A stretch of DNA of 64,000 bases from CATQGW01 sp965242565 (GCA_965242565.1 OZ251457.1:1-64000), one strand, 5' to 3'; positions 34,976 to 45,427 are shown, counted from the stretch's first letter. Translations and numbers: made by a program. Notes: a model not told the origin generated them from the sequence alone.

Positions 34976-35527
34976 TCATCTCGCCATTCGCGCCACCCGT
35001 TTTCGCGCACCGGTCACGTTGATCCGGAACTGCACCATCTTTTCGGTCACGCCGTACTCGGCTGCGGCCTGTGCTCGCGACCATTTAGCACGAACGATCA
35101 GGAGTGCAGCTTCTTCTGGCACCAAGAGGGCTCCGCCGAGCCAATCCGCTTCTTCTTCGATCGAGCGGTCCCACTCACGACAGCCACGCCCATCTAGGGC
35201 AGGCGTGGGCGGATGAAGCAGGAGCCCGTGCGCCAGCTCGTGAGCGATATCGCTCGCTTGTCGTCCTGGAGAATGCGCATCGTTGAAGATGATTGTTCGG
35301 CGCGGGCCGCAGAAAACTGTGGCTCCAGAGAATGACGACTCGCCGCCTCTCGAGAAGAACCTTACGGCGTGTGGGGCGTCGGACCGGAGCGCTGATAGCT
35401 TGAGCAACGGAATGTCGAGATGAGCCGCGACCGCCTGCACATCTAGCGGCGCTGTGTGGCTCAAGCCCAACTCTTCACGGGCGTCTCGGGCAATCTGATT
35501 GGCCTCAGTTTTGAACCCGCGTCGCAC
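34976..35527 (-). CDS. ImmA/IrrE-type metallopeptidase
   Basis: A 183-residue DUF955 zinc peptidase: DIAHELAHGLLLHP gives HELAH, and IEEEADWLGGALLVP supplies the third ligand region. Such proteins cleave or relieve a partner HTH repressor; the HTH gene lies directly upstream with 5 bp between stop and this GTG. The stop is 7 bp from tRNA-Val. It probably controls the divergent ubiquitin-like operon. Confidence 0.9.
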   Translation of the reverse strand: MRRGFKTEANQIARDAREELGLSHTAPLDVQAVAAHLDIPLLKLSALRSDAPHAVRFFSRGGESSFSGATVFCGPRRTIIFNDAHSPGRQASDIAHELAHGLLLHPPTPALDGRGCREWDRSIEEEADWLGGALLVPEEAALLIVRAKWSRAQAAAEYGVTEKMVQFRINVTGARKRVARMAR

Positions 35528-35532
35528 CCTCT

Positions 35533-35892
35533 CTACTCCTTCTTCCGCATCCGCTCGTAGGTCGCCTTCACCAGCTCGTCAAGTGCGTCTGCGGCCTCGG
35601 GCGTGAGTTGAGGGTCGCTCTTTAGGTAGGTGGAGATCATTGCCAGTGGCCTCGGCTCTGGTTTTTCGCCAATGACGCGCACGAAGTCGTCGGCGCTTAG
35701 CCCGGACCATGCGACGAGCGCGGCCAGACTGTCAACATCTGGTCGCCGTCCCTGGGCCATGCGTGTGAGGGTGGAAGGACTGATGTGTGCCTCGTCCGCC
35801 ACGCGCTTCCACGTGTACTGGCGGCTTCGGCGCTCACCGTCGAGGGCCGTGTAGAAGGCGCCGGCGTCGAAGCTGCCGCGTGTGTTCGTCAT
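35533..35892 (-). CDS. HTH-domain transcriptional regulator
   Basis: A 119-residue protein with an Xre-type helix-turn-helix: WKRVADEAHISPSTLTRMAQGRRPDVDSLAALVAWSGL. The C-terminal part (TPEAADALDELVKATYERMRKKE) is helical and may contact ImmA. I use ATG 35892 rather than the TTG 13 codons upstream. It is transcribed away from the ubiquitin-like operon across a 160-bp gap holding tandem GATTTGCA boxes. Confidence 0.82.
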   Translation of the reverse strand: MTNTRGSFDAGAFYTALDGERRSRQYTWKRVADEAHISPSTLTRMAQGRRPDVDSLAALVAWSGLSADDFVRVIGEKPEPRPLAMISTYLKSDPQLTPEAADALDELVKATYERMRKKE

Positions 35893-35914
35893 GTCCCGCA
35901 GTTTACACACAGTG

Positions 35915-35930
35915 GATTTGCAGATTTGCA
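35915..35930. promoter_or_regulatory. tandem GATTTGCA boxes, possible operator
   Basis: Two perfect adjacent copies of GATTTGCA occupy 35915-35930, 23 bp upstream of the HTH gene and 123 bp before the Ubl gene, in a locally AT-rich stretch. Their place between divergent genes suits an operator for the HTH protein. Binding is inference. Confidence 0.4.
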
Positions 35931-36052
35931 ATTAGACAGCACTTCTGCAACGATTAGCTCAAGCGCGACAGGCCACTGCTTGGGCGCACGACTCTGGAAG
36001 GGCATTCGAGCGCGATGCGCCGGCATCACGCGGAGACGCGAAGGAGAAGGTG

Positions 36053-36541
36053 ATGAACACGCTGAAGGTCTTTGTCCACGGGCAGCAGGATGAGCTCGAC
36101 ATCATCCCTGTCGATCTGGGCACGAGTGTTCGGGATCTTGCAGCCGACTGTGGTGAGACTTCCGCAAACGTCTGGCTCGAGAACGCCGACGAGCCGCTGG
36201 ACCCTGATCTGACACTCGAAGCGGTGGGCGTGACGGATCAGTGCCACATCCACGTGTCGGACTGTCGCGAGGTCGTCGTTCACGTTCGCTACAACGGCGA
36301 TGAGAAGCGGTTCGAGTCGAGCCCGGCTGCCACTGCTGACCACCTGCTCCGACGAGTCGCAGGTGACGAGGGCTTCGGGCTGACAGAGGACCAGCGAGCG
36401 AGCCACATGCTGGTCCTCGCCGGAGCCGACGACGGCCTCGATCGCGACGCGCACATCGGCTCTGTGGTGGTTGAGGACTGTGTCGTCAGCCTCGATCTGT
36501 CTCCGAAGCACCGCTACCAAGGCCGGGAGTCGTCTCGATGA
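36053..36541 (+). CDS. double ubiquitin-like (beta-grasp) modifier
   Basis: 162 residues in two halves, each with a beta-grasp pattern: LKVFVHGQQDELDIIPVDLGTSVRDL...LDPDLTLEAVGVTDQCHIHV, then VVVHVRYNGDEKRFESSPAATADHLLRR...IGSVVVEDCVVSLDL. Two tandem folds recall ISG15 and BilA-type modifiers. The tail is LSPKHRYQGRESSR: there is no terminal GG, but one Gly precedes RESSR and might be exposed by the JAMM protease encoded in the operon. AAGGAG lies six bases before ATG 36053. The stop overlaps the E2-like gene (ATGA). Confidence 0.72.
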   Translation: MNTLKVFVHGQQDELDIIPVDLGTSVRDLAADCGETSANVWLENADEPLDPDLTLEAVGVTDQCHIHVSDCREVVVHVRYNGDEKRFESSPAATADHLLRRVAGDEGFGLTEDQRASHMLVLAGADDGLDRDAHIGSVVVEDCVVSLDLSPKHRYQGRESSR

Positions 36542-37008
36542 CAGCAGCACCAGACGAACGTGCGTTCCTCGAACACATCGCAAGCGCTCGCTTCTTGGAC
36601 GGCGTTCAACGCGGTAGGTGGCGGATCGTTGATGAGCCCGAATGGCCTCATGTCGTGATCGCAGTTTCCGCAGCGAATCGAAGCGGCGCGATGCCGGAGT
36701 TTTTCTTGCGCATTGACGCCACCGGGTATCCCGTGTCGCCGCCGACGTTCATGCCGTGGGACCCTGTTGCTGAAGGTGTGCTCGATCCAGATCGACGCCC
36801 GCAAGGAGGACGTGCGGCTGAGGTCTTTAGGTCGGATTGGGAAGGTGGCAAAGCACTGTACGCGCCATTCGACCAGGTAGCTCTTCGGGCTCACGGCGAT
36901 TGGGCGCAACGCTACTCGCCCGACGCGTGGAATCCGCAAAAGGGACTAGCGCGGGCGCTCCAACTCGTGCATGAATACTTGAACGAGGACGGGTATCGCG
37001 ATGTTTAG
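36538..37008 (+). CDS. E2-like protein lacking cysteine
   Basis: 156 residues with the prokaryotic E2/RWD layout: N-terminal helix, strands WPHVVIAVS and EFFLRIDATGYPVSPPTFMPWDP (the E2 YPxxPP-like turn), and a C-terminal helix ALQLVHEYLNE. There is no cysteine anywhere, so it cannot carry a thioester as a normal E2 does; it resembles UEV-type pseudo-E2s. It overlaps the Ubl gene by 4 nt and the JAMM gene by 8 nt. Assignment rests on fold-like pattern plus context. Confidence 0.62.
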   Translation: MTAAPDERAFLEHIASARFLDGVQRGRWRIVDEPEWPHVVIAVSAANRSGAMPEFFLRIDATGYPVSPPTFMPWDPVAEGVLDPDRRPQGGRAAEVFRSDWEGGKALYAPFDQVALRAHGDWAQRYSPDAWNPQKGLARALQLVHEYLNEDGYRDV

Positions 37009-37528
37009 TTCCATTCGCCGACTGTTGGGCCGGCTGTGGTCGTCCCGCCCGCTTCTTGAGGTTGGCGAGAACCTCTGGCACGAGACGCTTGCAGAGCTCC
37101 GCGTTCGTGGCTGCGTCGGCCGTCGTGAATCTGGTGCTTTCCTGCTGGCAGCACAATCGGGCGAGAGTCGTCGCGTCGTTCGCGTCGTGTTCTTTGACGA
37201 TCTCGATCCGGATTGCTTGGTAGGCGACATTCAATTCCGGAATCCGTTGGGCTACTCCCGCTTGTGGGACATTTGCGAGGACGAGAATCTTCGAGTCGTC
37301 GCCGACGTTCATACACATCCCGGGCAGGCGGTTGCGCAGAGCGGCCTCGACCGTCAGAACCCGATGATCGCGCGCGTTGGACACGTCGCACTCATTGTGC
37401 CGCACTATGCGACTCGCGTTGTACGGACGCATGATGTGGGCGTACACGAGTACCGTGGCGAGGACGGTTGGAGGTCCTCGTTGGGCCGCGAGGCCGCGCG
37501 AGCGCTGAAGATAAGGAGCGACAGATGA
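37001..37528 (+). CDS. JAMM/MPN+ isopeptidase
   Basis: A 175-residue JAB-domain metalloprotease with the complete zinc motif HTHPGQAVAQSGLD (H104, H106, S114, D117) and an upstream glutamate candidate in RRESGAFLL. Such enzymes trim or remove ubiquitin-like modifiers. ATG 37001 lies within the end of the E2-like gene, and its stop overlaps the E1-like start (ATGA). Confidence 0.88.
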   Translation: MFSSIRRLLGRLWSSRPLLEVGENLWHETLAELRVRGCVGRRESGAFLLAAQSGESRRVVRVVFFDDLDPDCLVGDIQFRNPLGYSRLWDICEDENLRVVADVHTHPGQAVAQSGLDRQNPMIARVGHVALIVPHYATRVVRTHDVGVHEYRGEDGWRSSLGREAARALKIRSDR

Positions 37529-38943
37529 TCCTGCCGGACCCCGACGATCTGGACCGCACGCTTAAGTTGGAGGTCGACGATGGGACCGCCGACTCGTTCG
37601 ACGAGGCAGAGCGGATCAAGTACGTCTTGCAGATCGACGTTGGCGGGGGTGTCGCTGACAGCCCCACACGACAGGCGATGCTGTTGACAGCCGTCAACGC
37701 GGGAAGTCGAGCGTTCCGTGGCGGTGTTCTAGTCCGCCTGTATGACGATGCCCGGATGCAGGCGCAATGGGCGGCTGGTAGCCGCATGAGTAAAGCAGTC
37801 AAGAAGTTCGGCGGTCGCGTCGTGAACTCGTTGTCTCCGTCCTATCCGACGCTCGTAATCGGCAACAGGGCGGCGGTGCCGGATGGAAGCATTGTCCTCC
37901 ATGCGACATGGCAGGGGTGGTCCGGTGGCGTCGTCGATCGGTGCGAGGAGCGGCTGGCCGAATCGGAGGAGTTTCCACTGTCGGGCGTACTCGCCGCTGC
38001 GATCGGCGTTTCTGAGGCTTTCCAGCATGCACGAGGCAATGTGCTGGCAGGGCAGAGGACCGCTGGTCTCTCACTTTGGCAGCCAGAGTCAGCGTCGGAT
38101 TGGCGGAGCGAAGCGAGCAGCGGGCCTCGATGCGAATATCTCCCCGATCGCTTGTGGCTCATTGGGCTAGGTCATCTCGGCCAAGCGTACGCTTGGGCTT
38201 TGGGGCTGTTGCCTTATGCCGATCCTCGGGCAGTTAAAGTCACGCTACAGGACACTGACACCATCGTTCAGGCGAACACGAGCACCGGGATGTTGACCAA
38301 GCTGACCAACACAGCTGACCAAGGCCGCCGAAAGACGCGTGTCGTGGCTAACCGGCTGGAAGCGCTGGGTTTCGAGACGAACATCGTTGAGCGGCTCTTC
38401 ACTCCTGACACTCGCCGCGGGAACGATGATCCAGGCATAGCGCTGGTTGGTGTCGACCGAGTCAATCCGCGGCGGTATGTCGGCGAGGCGAGGTTCGATC
38501 TGGTCGTTGATGCGGGCCTCGGAGCGACCTCGCAGAGCTACCTCGATATGCACGTTCGGGCGTTTCCTTCAGGCATCGCACCATCCGATGCGTGGCCTGT
38601 CGGTAGCGATCCAGCGCCGCCCAGCTCCGTCTTGGCTCGACCAGCGTATCGTCACGTCGCTCAACGACTCACTCAAGCTGCGGAGGGAGAGACTGACGCC
38701 CAAGCTGATGTCGCCTGTGGAGTCGTTCAGCTTGCAGGTGTAGCCGTCGGCGCGGCATTCGTGGGCTGTGCTGCCGCGGCGCTCGTGCTGTCAGAGGTTC
38801 TACGGATGTTGCACGATGGGCCGCGATACCAGGTCGTCGATTTGTCGCTGCGCCGTCTTGACCTGCTCTACGCTGTGTCCAACTCTGCTCCATCCAACGG
38901 CAATCCAGGGTTCGTTCGAGCTGGTTCTCTGCGCGGTGACTGA
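37525..38943 (+). CDS. E1/ThiF-like activating enzyme
   Basis: 472 residues. The N-terminal about 200 residues form a separate alpha/beta domain (YVLQIDVGGGVADSPTRQAMLLTAVN, SYPTLVIGNRA); from residue 205 a Rossmann ThiF/E1 fold follows: LWLIGLGHLGQAYAWAL (G214-L-G-H-L-G219), VTLQDTDTIVQANTSTGMLT, and a C-terminal helix block AGVAVGAAFVGCAAAALVLSEVLRML. It would adenylate the modifier's C-terminus. Candidate catalytic cysteines are in ADVACGVVQLAG and VGCAAAA. GGAG precedes ATG 37525; the ORF back to 37468 overlaps JAMM and is disfavoured. Confidence 0.82.
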   Translation: MILPDPDDLDRTLKLEVDDGTADSFDEAERIKYVLQIDVGGGVADSPTRQAMLLTAVNAGSRAFRGGVLVRLYDDARMQAQWAAGSRMSKAVKKFGGRVVNSLSPSYPTLVIGNRAAVPDGSIVLHATWQGWSGGVVDRCEERLAESEEFPLSGVLAAAIGVSEAFQHARGNVLAGQRTAGLSLWQPESASDWRSEASSGPRCEYLPDRLWLIGLGHLGQAYAWALGLLPYADPRAVKVTLQDTDTIVQANTSTGMLTKLTNTADQGRRKTRVVANRLEALGFETNIVERLFTPDTRRGNDDPGIALVGVDRVNPRRYVGEARFDLVVDAGLGATSQSYLDMHVRAFPSGIAPSDAWPVGSDPAPPSSVLARPAYRHVAQRLTQAAEGETDAQADVACGVVQLAGVAVGAAFVGCAAAALVLSEVLRMLHDGPRYQVVDLSLRRLDLLYAVSNSAPSNGNPGFVRAGSLRGD

Positions 38944-39010
38944 CAGCTGAACGGCGGACTACATCAAGCAGCGGTTCGGCTAGGCTGGGCGTTGAGGGAG
39001 GGCCAGCGCG

Positions 39011-39673
39011 ATGAAGCGACTCTACGAGGATCTTTGGCAGAGCAGCGTCTACGACGTGGGGGCTTATCGCTCGCACGCCTGGCTGCTGGCGACGGGGCGG
39101 GGGAACGCCCTCATCTACGGCCTCGCCCACGAGGGCGACCTCGATGGCGTCGCCGCGCTGGGCGGGGCTTCGCACCAGCTGCTCAGCCACCGCGACGAGG
39201 CGGGGCCGATGCTCAACGTCGTCCGCAACCGGCTCGGCTCGAAGCTCTGCGCGAGCGCGCCGGAGGCGCCCGCCGTGGCTGCCGAGGCCGCGCTCGACAT
39301 CGAGTGGTCGCCCGGCGACCGCGCCGTGCGCGAGCTGCCCGGCATCGAAATCATCCACACGCCGGGCCACACCGACGGCAGCGTCTGCTTCTTCTACCGC
39401 TCGCCGCACGGCAAGTCCTACCTCTTCCCCGGCGACACGATTTTCCAGGTCGATGGGCGCTGGCGGACGTTCGTGTTGGAGCAGGCGGGCGGCAGCCGCG
39501 AGGCGCTGGCGGCGAGTCTGCGCAAGCTGCGGGATTGCGCGCCCGATGTCGTGCTGTTCAGCGCGTTCGTAGGCGGGCCGGGCTTCGTCGAGCCGGCGGA
39601 GGGCGAGTGGGCGCGGGTCGTCGACGAGGCCGTCGCGTGGCTCGCCCGCCCGCGCGAGGCCGCCCCGCGTTGA
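39011..39673 (+). CDS. metallo-beta-lactamase-fold protein
   Basis: 220 residues with an MBL fold but a reduced metal site: LLSHRDEAG replaces the usual HxHxDH, while HTPGHTDGSVCFFY and LFPGDTIF are kept. Full hydrolase activity is doubtful; it resembles MBL-like proteins that bind a single metal or none. It ends about 50 bp before the mutase subunit in the same direction. Confidence 0.8.
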   Translation: MKRLYEDLWQSSVYDVGAYRSHAWLLATGRGNALIYGLAHEGDLDGVAALGGASHQLLSHRDEAGPMLNVVRNRLGSKLCASAPEAPAVAAEAALDIEWSPGDRAVRELPGIEIIHTPGHTDGSVCFFYRSPHGKSYLFPGDTIFQVDGRWRTFVLEQAGGSREALAASLRKLRDCAPDVVLFSAFVGGPGFVEPAEGEWARVVDEAVAWLARPREAAPR

Positions 39674-39725
39674 CCTGATCGCGCCGGCTTCGTAGCCTCA
39701 GATCGCACAGGTCTGGGGGTGCGCG

Positions 39726-41455
<1,730 letters not shown>

Positions 41456-41459
<4 letters not shown>

Positions 41460-41929
41460 GCGTGCCGCGCGGGGGCGCTTACAGCGACGCGGAGCGTATC
41501 CGTTACTGGTGGGCGGAGGAACGCCGCCTGCTGCTGGCGGCGCTCGCGTCGGTTGCGCCGCCGCGCCGCGACGAGCCGCTCGGCGAGGGCGCCTGGAGCG
41601 CACGGGAAATCGCCGCGCACCGCCTCTTCTGGGAAGCGCAGGAGCGCGAGGCGTTGGAGCAATACTTAAACGGCCGCGAGCCGCAACTGCTGCGCTTCCC
41701 CGTCAAACGGATCGACGCGGCCAACGCCGCCGCCGTCGAATCGCTCCGCAACCGCGAGTTCGAGGCCCTGCTCCGCGCCCTCGCCCGCCTCCGCGCCCGC
41801 AGCGAGGCGTTGGCCGCCCAAATCCCCGACGCGGACCTGGAGCAGCCCAAAAGCGCCGCCAGAATCCTCCTCGGCGTAGCCCTGGAGCACGACCGCGAGC
41901 ATCGGCGAGAGATTGAACAGGATCGCTAG
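41456..41929 (+). CDS. DinB-like metal-binding protein
   Basis: 157 residues of a DinB/YfiT-type four-helix bundle: SAREIAAHRLFWEAQEREALEQYL carries the first His, and ALEHDREHRREIEQ the C-terminal HxxxH pair. Members include bacillithiol- and mycothiol-linked transferases; the substrate here is unknown. TTG 41456 overlaps the mutase stop (TTGA); a GTG two codons later is the alternative. Confidence 0.75.
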
Positions 41930-41944
41930 GCGGTCGGCAGGCGT

Positions 41945-44900
41945 TCAGCCAGCGGCACTCCGCCCGTAGAACCGCCCCTGAATGTATTCGTGTTGCTCCC
42001 GCGCTGCGAGATTCTTTGTCATCGCCGGGAAGCGCACCGGGAACTCTTCCCGTTGCCCGTCGCTCAGAAAAATCGGCTCATCGGCCCGCTTGCACACGAT
42101 ATCCAGAATTTCGTGACCATTCGGCAGCCTCTCGAATCGCGCCTCGAAGAGACCGCCCGCCGCAGCGCTCAGCACCCGCCCGACCAGGTTCGACAGCGCC
42201 GTCGCCATCGCGTTCTGATTCTCCCACCCGCTCGCTGCCCAACCCACTACATCGCCGTCCTTCTTGTCCGTGTCCTCCACGCCGACAATCACGTGTCCAC
42301 CGTCGCGGTTCATCATCCCCGCCATCGCCCGCACCACGCTCCGATTGACGTCCTGTCGATTCCGCCGCGCACGCGGGGACTCCGGCTGGACCGACGCCAG
42401 GAACACCTTCTTGAGCTCGCAGACCAACGTCTCGTCGGCAGCGATCATCTGTATCAGGTCGTAGTTCTTGATCTCGACAGTGATTGTGTACGTCGCCGTC
42501 TCAATCGATTTAATCCGCACGGTGATCGTGTCGCCGATCCGGTCCTGCCCCGCCCCGTCGCCTTCCGCCCGCGTGGAAAGCTGCTCCACCGGCATCTCCG
42601 CTATCAGCCCCGATCCCAGGTCCAATAGCGCAATGCGCCCCTCAACCTCGCGCAGCTCCCCTGCAACTTCCGCACCTACATCGAAGTCCGCGGCCAGCTC
42701 CCGCCAACGCTCCTCAAACCTGTCGTGCGACACGATCGCAATGCGCCGCTCGTAGTCCACCGACTCGACGACAACCCGGTACGTCTCGTTGTACGTCGCA
42801 ACGCTCCGTCCCGTCTCGCGGTCCAGCTCATCTTCTGGAATAACGCCGGTGATAGGCCCCAGGTCCACGGCGGCTGTCCCGGCGCGACGCTCAACGTCCG
42901 ACAGCGCCGCTGGCGGCATCGGGCGCGCGTTGGGTACTAGCACGTTGTGCGACAACCGCCGCATTTCCGCGTCCCAACCGTCCAGCGCCTGCCGATGCGA
43001 AAGCCGCGCCGGCAGGCCGTCATCGTCCAGCTCGACCACCACCACGCGAATCGCCTGGTTGTCCTCAAAGCGCGGCGGGATGCCAGTCGAGAGCGACAGC
43101 GCGTGCGGCGGAATCTCTATTCCGCTGTCGTTGTACGGTGTCAACACTCGGATCGGCATTCGAACGTCGCGTGGCGTCGTCCCCCGCACCACCGCATGGA
43201 TAGTCGCGCCCTGCGCAATTGGCTCTTCCTCGCGAACATCCGCAGCAGTCCGGCGCGCCGAAAGGATGACCATCCGCGATACTCGGTCGATCATCCAAAC
43301 GCGCGCTGCGATGGTCTCACCCACCGAGTACTGCTGCTGCGGCGACTGCCCGGCCTCGAGCGGGAGCTCGCTGGCAGGGATGAGCCCAAACAAGCCGTAG
43401 ACCTCAACCGCAAGGCCGGTGGTATGGACAAGCAGGATGGGCCCGGAGGCGGCCTCGCCGTCCACGCGCCGCTGTAACGCTTCCAGATAGCCGGGCGCAT
43501 TGCGCTTGAGGGAGAGTGCGAGACCACGGGCGTTGTGGTCGACCCCCCAGACGAACAGCCCCTCGATCGTCTCGCCGACGGCATAGCGCTCCCGCGCGGA
43601 CTCCCCGTCGGCGAGGTCAAGGTCCCAAGCTGAGACGCCTCCGACCAGGCCGTCGACATCAAGCATGACGAACTCGTCCTCGATGACAGTGACGGTGGCA
43701 GAGACGACATCGCCGACCGTGCGCCGCTGTAGCGCCTCCATGTAGCCGGGTGTATTGCGCTTCACGGACAGGTGGAGGTCGCGGGCCTCGTGGTCAACTA
43801 GCAGGACGAACAGGCCGTCGATTGTGTCGCCTATGGCGTAACGATCCCGTGCAGACTCCCCGTCAGCGAGGGCGAGTTCCCCAGGTGGGATGCCTCCGGC
43901 CAGGCCGTCGACATCGAGCCAGAGGCCGCCGCTCCCCTCGAAGCCGGTGATGGTGGCAGAGACGACATCGCCGACCGTGCGCCGCTGGAGCGCTTCCAGA
44001 TAGCCGGGCGCATTGCGCTTGAGGGAGAGTGCGAGACCACGGGGGTTGTGGTCGACCCCCCAGACGAACAGTCCCTCGATCGTCTCGCCGACGGCATAGC
44101 GCTCCCGCGCGGACTCCCCGTCGGCGAGAACGATCTCCCAGGGTGGGATGCCCCCGACCAGGCCGTCGACATTGAGCCAGAGGCCGCCGCTCCCCTCGAA
44201 GCCGGTGACCGTCGCGGAGACGACCTCACCGACCGCATGCCGCTGGAGCGCCTCCACATAGCCGGGCGCATTGCGTTTCACCGAGAGGCCGAGGTGGTGA
44301 GTCTGGTGGTCAATGTCCCAGACGAACAGGCCGTCGATTGTGTCGCCTATGGCGTAACGATCCCGTGCAGACTCCCCGTCAGCGAGGGCGAGTTCCCCGG
44401 GTGGGATGCCTCCGGCCAAGCCGTCGACATCGAGCCAGAGGCCGTCGTCGCCGTTGAAGCCGGTGATCGTCGCGGAGACGACATCGCCGACAACGTGCCG
44501 CCTGAGTACCTCCGCATAACCAGGCGCACCGCGCTTCGCGGAGAGGCGGAGGACGCGATCCTCGTGGTCAATGCCCCAGACGAACAAGTCATCGATCGTC
44601 TCGCCAACGGCGTAGCGCTCCTGTGTGGACTCCCCGCCGGCGAGGGTGAGTTCGTCGGCCTCAACGCTCCCGACCAGGCCGTCGACATCAAGCCAGAGGC
44701 CGCCGTCGCTCGCAAGCACCGTGATGGTTCCGGAGACCACATCGCCGACCGCTCGCCGCTGAAGCGCCTTCACATAGCCGGGCGCATTGCGTTTGACGGA
44801 GAGACGGAGATCGCGGACCTTGTGGTTAACAGCTTGGACGAGCAGGCCGTCGATCGTCTCGCCAACGGCGTAGCGCTCTCGCGCTGACTCACGGCCGTTG

Positions 44901-45427
44901 AGGGCGAGCTCGTCAGGCGCGACGCTCCCGACCAGGCCGTCGACATCGAGCCAGAAGCCGCCGTTGCTTGAGAAGTTGGTGACGATGCCGGAAACGACAT
45001 CGCCGGCCGCGCGCCGCTGGAGCGCCTCCACATAGCCGGGCGCATTGCGCTTGACGGAGAGAGCGAGGATGCGGAACTCGTGGTTGACCTGCCAGACGAA
45101 CAGGCCATCAATCGTCTCGCCGACGGCGTAGCGCTCTTGCGCGGACTCTCCATCGGCGAGGGCGAGATCACCAAATGGGATACCCCCGACCAGGTCGTCG
45201 ACATCGAGCCAGAGTCCGTCGTCCTCAAAGCCAGTGACGGTTCCTGAGACGATGTCGCCAACCTTGTGCGGCACGGATGACTCGGCTGTCGCGCCCGCGA
45301 CGATGGCATCGGGGCGCGATTCGATCCTCCCGTCGGGCTCGCCACTCGGCTGTGTGGGCTGCGGCTGCGGAGCCGCCGCCTGCCCGCCTCGCCGCTTGCG
45401 ACGCTTTTTCCTGCGATTCTTCGCCAT
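41945..45427 (-). CDS. S1-repeat array fused to Schlafen AlbA_2 domain
   Basis: 1160 residues in three parts. A lysine/arginine-rich start (KNRRKKRRKRRGG) and Pro/Gln linker come first. Next are at least eight S1-like OB repeats of about 86 residues from about residue 52 (consensus VGDVVSATITGFEGSGGLWLDVDGL...ERYAVGETIDGLFVW...LSVKRNAPGYVEALQRR), seven close and one diverged, plus two or three weaker S1 copies. The end, from about residue 990, is an AlbA_2/Schlafen-type domain: LVCELKKVF with E1004-x-K1006, MMNRDGGHVIVGVED. I infer an RNA-binding array carrying a putative RNase. GGGAGG precedes ATG 45427. It lies antisense within the methylmalonyl-CoA cluster. Confidence 0.82.
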   Translation of the reverse strand: MAKNRRKKRRKRRGGQAAAPQPQPTQPSGEPDGRIESRPDAIVAGATAESSVPHKVGDIVSGTVTGFEDDGLWLDVDDLVGGIPFGDLALADGESAQERYAVGETIDGLFVWQVNHEFRILALSVKRNAPGYVEALQRRAAGDVVSGIVTNFSSNGGFWLDVDGLVGSVAPDELALNGRESARERYAVGETIDGLLVQAVNHKVRDLRLSVKRNAPGYVKALQRRAVGDVVSGTITVLASDGGLWLDVDGLVGSVEADELTLAGGESTQERYAVGETIDDLFVWGIDHEDRVLRLSAKRGAPGYAEVLRRHVVGDVVSATITGFNGDDGLWLDVDGLAGGIPPGELALADGESARDRYAIGDTIDGLFVWDIDHQTHHLGLSVKRNAPGYVEALQRHAVGEVVSATVTGFEGSGGLWLNVDGLVGGIPPWEIVLADGESARERYAVGETIEGLFVWGVDHNPRGLALSLKRNAPGYLEALQRRTVGDVVSATITGFEGSGGLWLDVDGLAGGIPPGELALADGESARDRYAIGDTIDGLFVLLVDHEARDLHLSVKRNTPGYMEALQRRTVGDVVSATVTVIEDEFVMLDVDGLVGGVSAWDLDLADGESARERYAVGETIEGLFVWGVDHNARGLALSLKRNAPGYLEALQRRVDGEAASGPILLVHTTGLAVEVYGLFGLIPASELPLEAGQSPQQQYSVGETIAARVWMIDRVSRMVILSARRTAADVREEEPIAQGATIHAVVRGTTPRDVRMPIRVLTPYNDSGIEIPPHALSLSTGIPPRFEDNQAIRVVVVELDDDGLPARLSHRQALDGWDAEMRRLSHNVLVPNARPMPPAALSDVERRAGTAAVDLGPITGVIPEDELDRETGRSVATYNETYRVVVESVDYERRIAIVSHDRFEERWRELAADFDVGAEVAGELREVEGRIALLDLGSGLIAEMPVEQLSTRAEGDGAGQDRIGDTITVRIKSIETATYTITVEIKNYDLIQMIAADETLVCELKKVFLASVQPESPRARRNRQDVNRSVVRAMAGMMNRDGGHVIVGVEDTDKKDGDVVGWAASGWENQNAMATALSNLVGRVLSAAAGGLFEARFERLPNGHEILDIVCKRADEPIFLSDGQREEFPVRFPAMTKNLAAREQHEYIQGRFYGRSAAG
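43440..45260. repeat. 258-bp coding repeats within the S1 array
   Basis: Units of about 258 bp repeat at least seven times. Segments around 43826-43930 and 44341-44450 are almost identical over 100 bp and lie about 516 bp apart; segments near 43541 and 44061 match likewise. This indicates duplication of a two-repeat unit on top of older single-repeat copying. Confidence 0.8.

Noticed and set aside
36001..36052. GTG start at 36050 for the Ubl gene
   Set aside because: The ATG one codon later has better spacing from AAGGAG.
34893..38960. Genomic island integrated at tRNA-Val with att sites
   Set aside because: No integrase is present and no copy of the tRNA 3' end is found near the far border of the Ubl operon.
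39011..39673. Active beta-lactamase
   Set aside because: Fold is MBL but the HxHxDH motif is lost and no signal peptide is present, so a resistance role is not supported.
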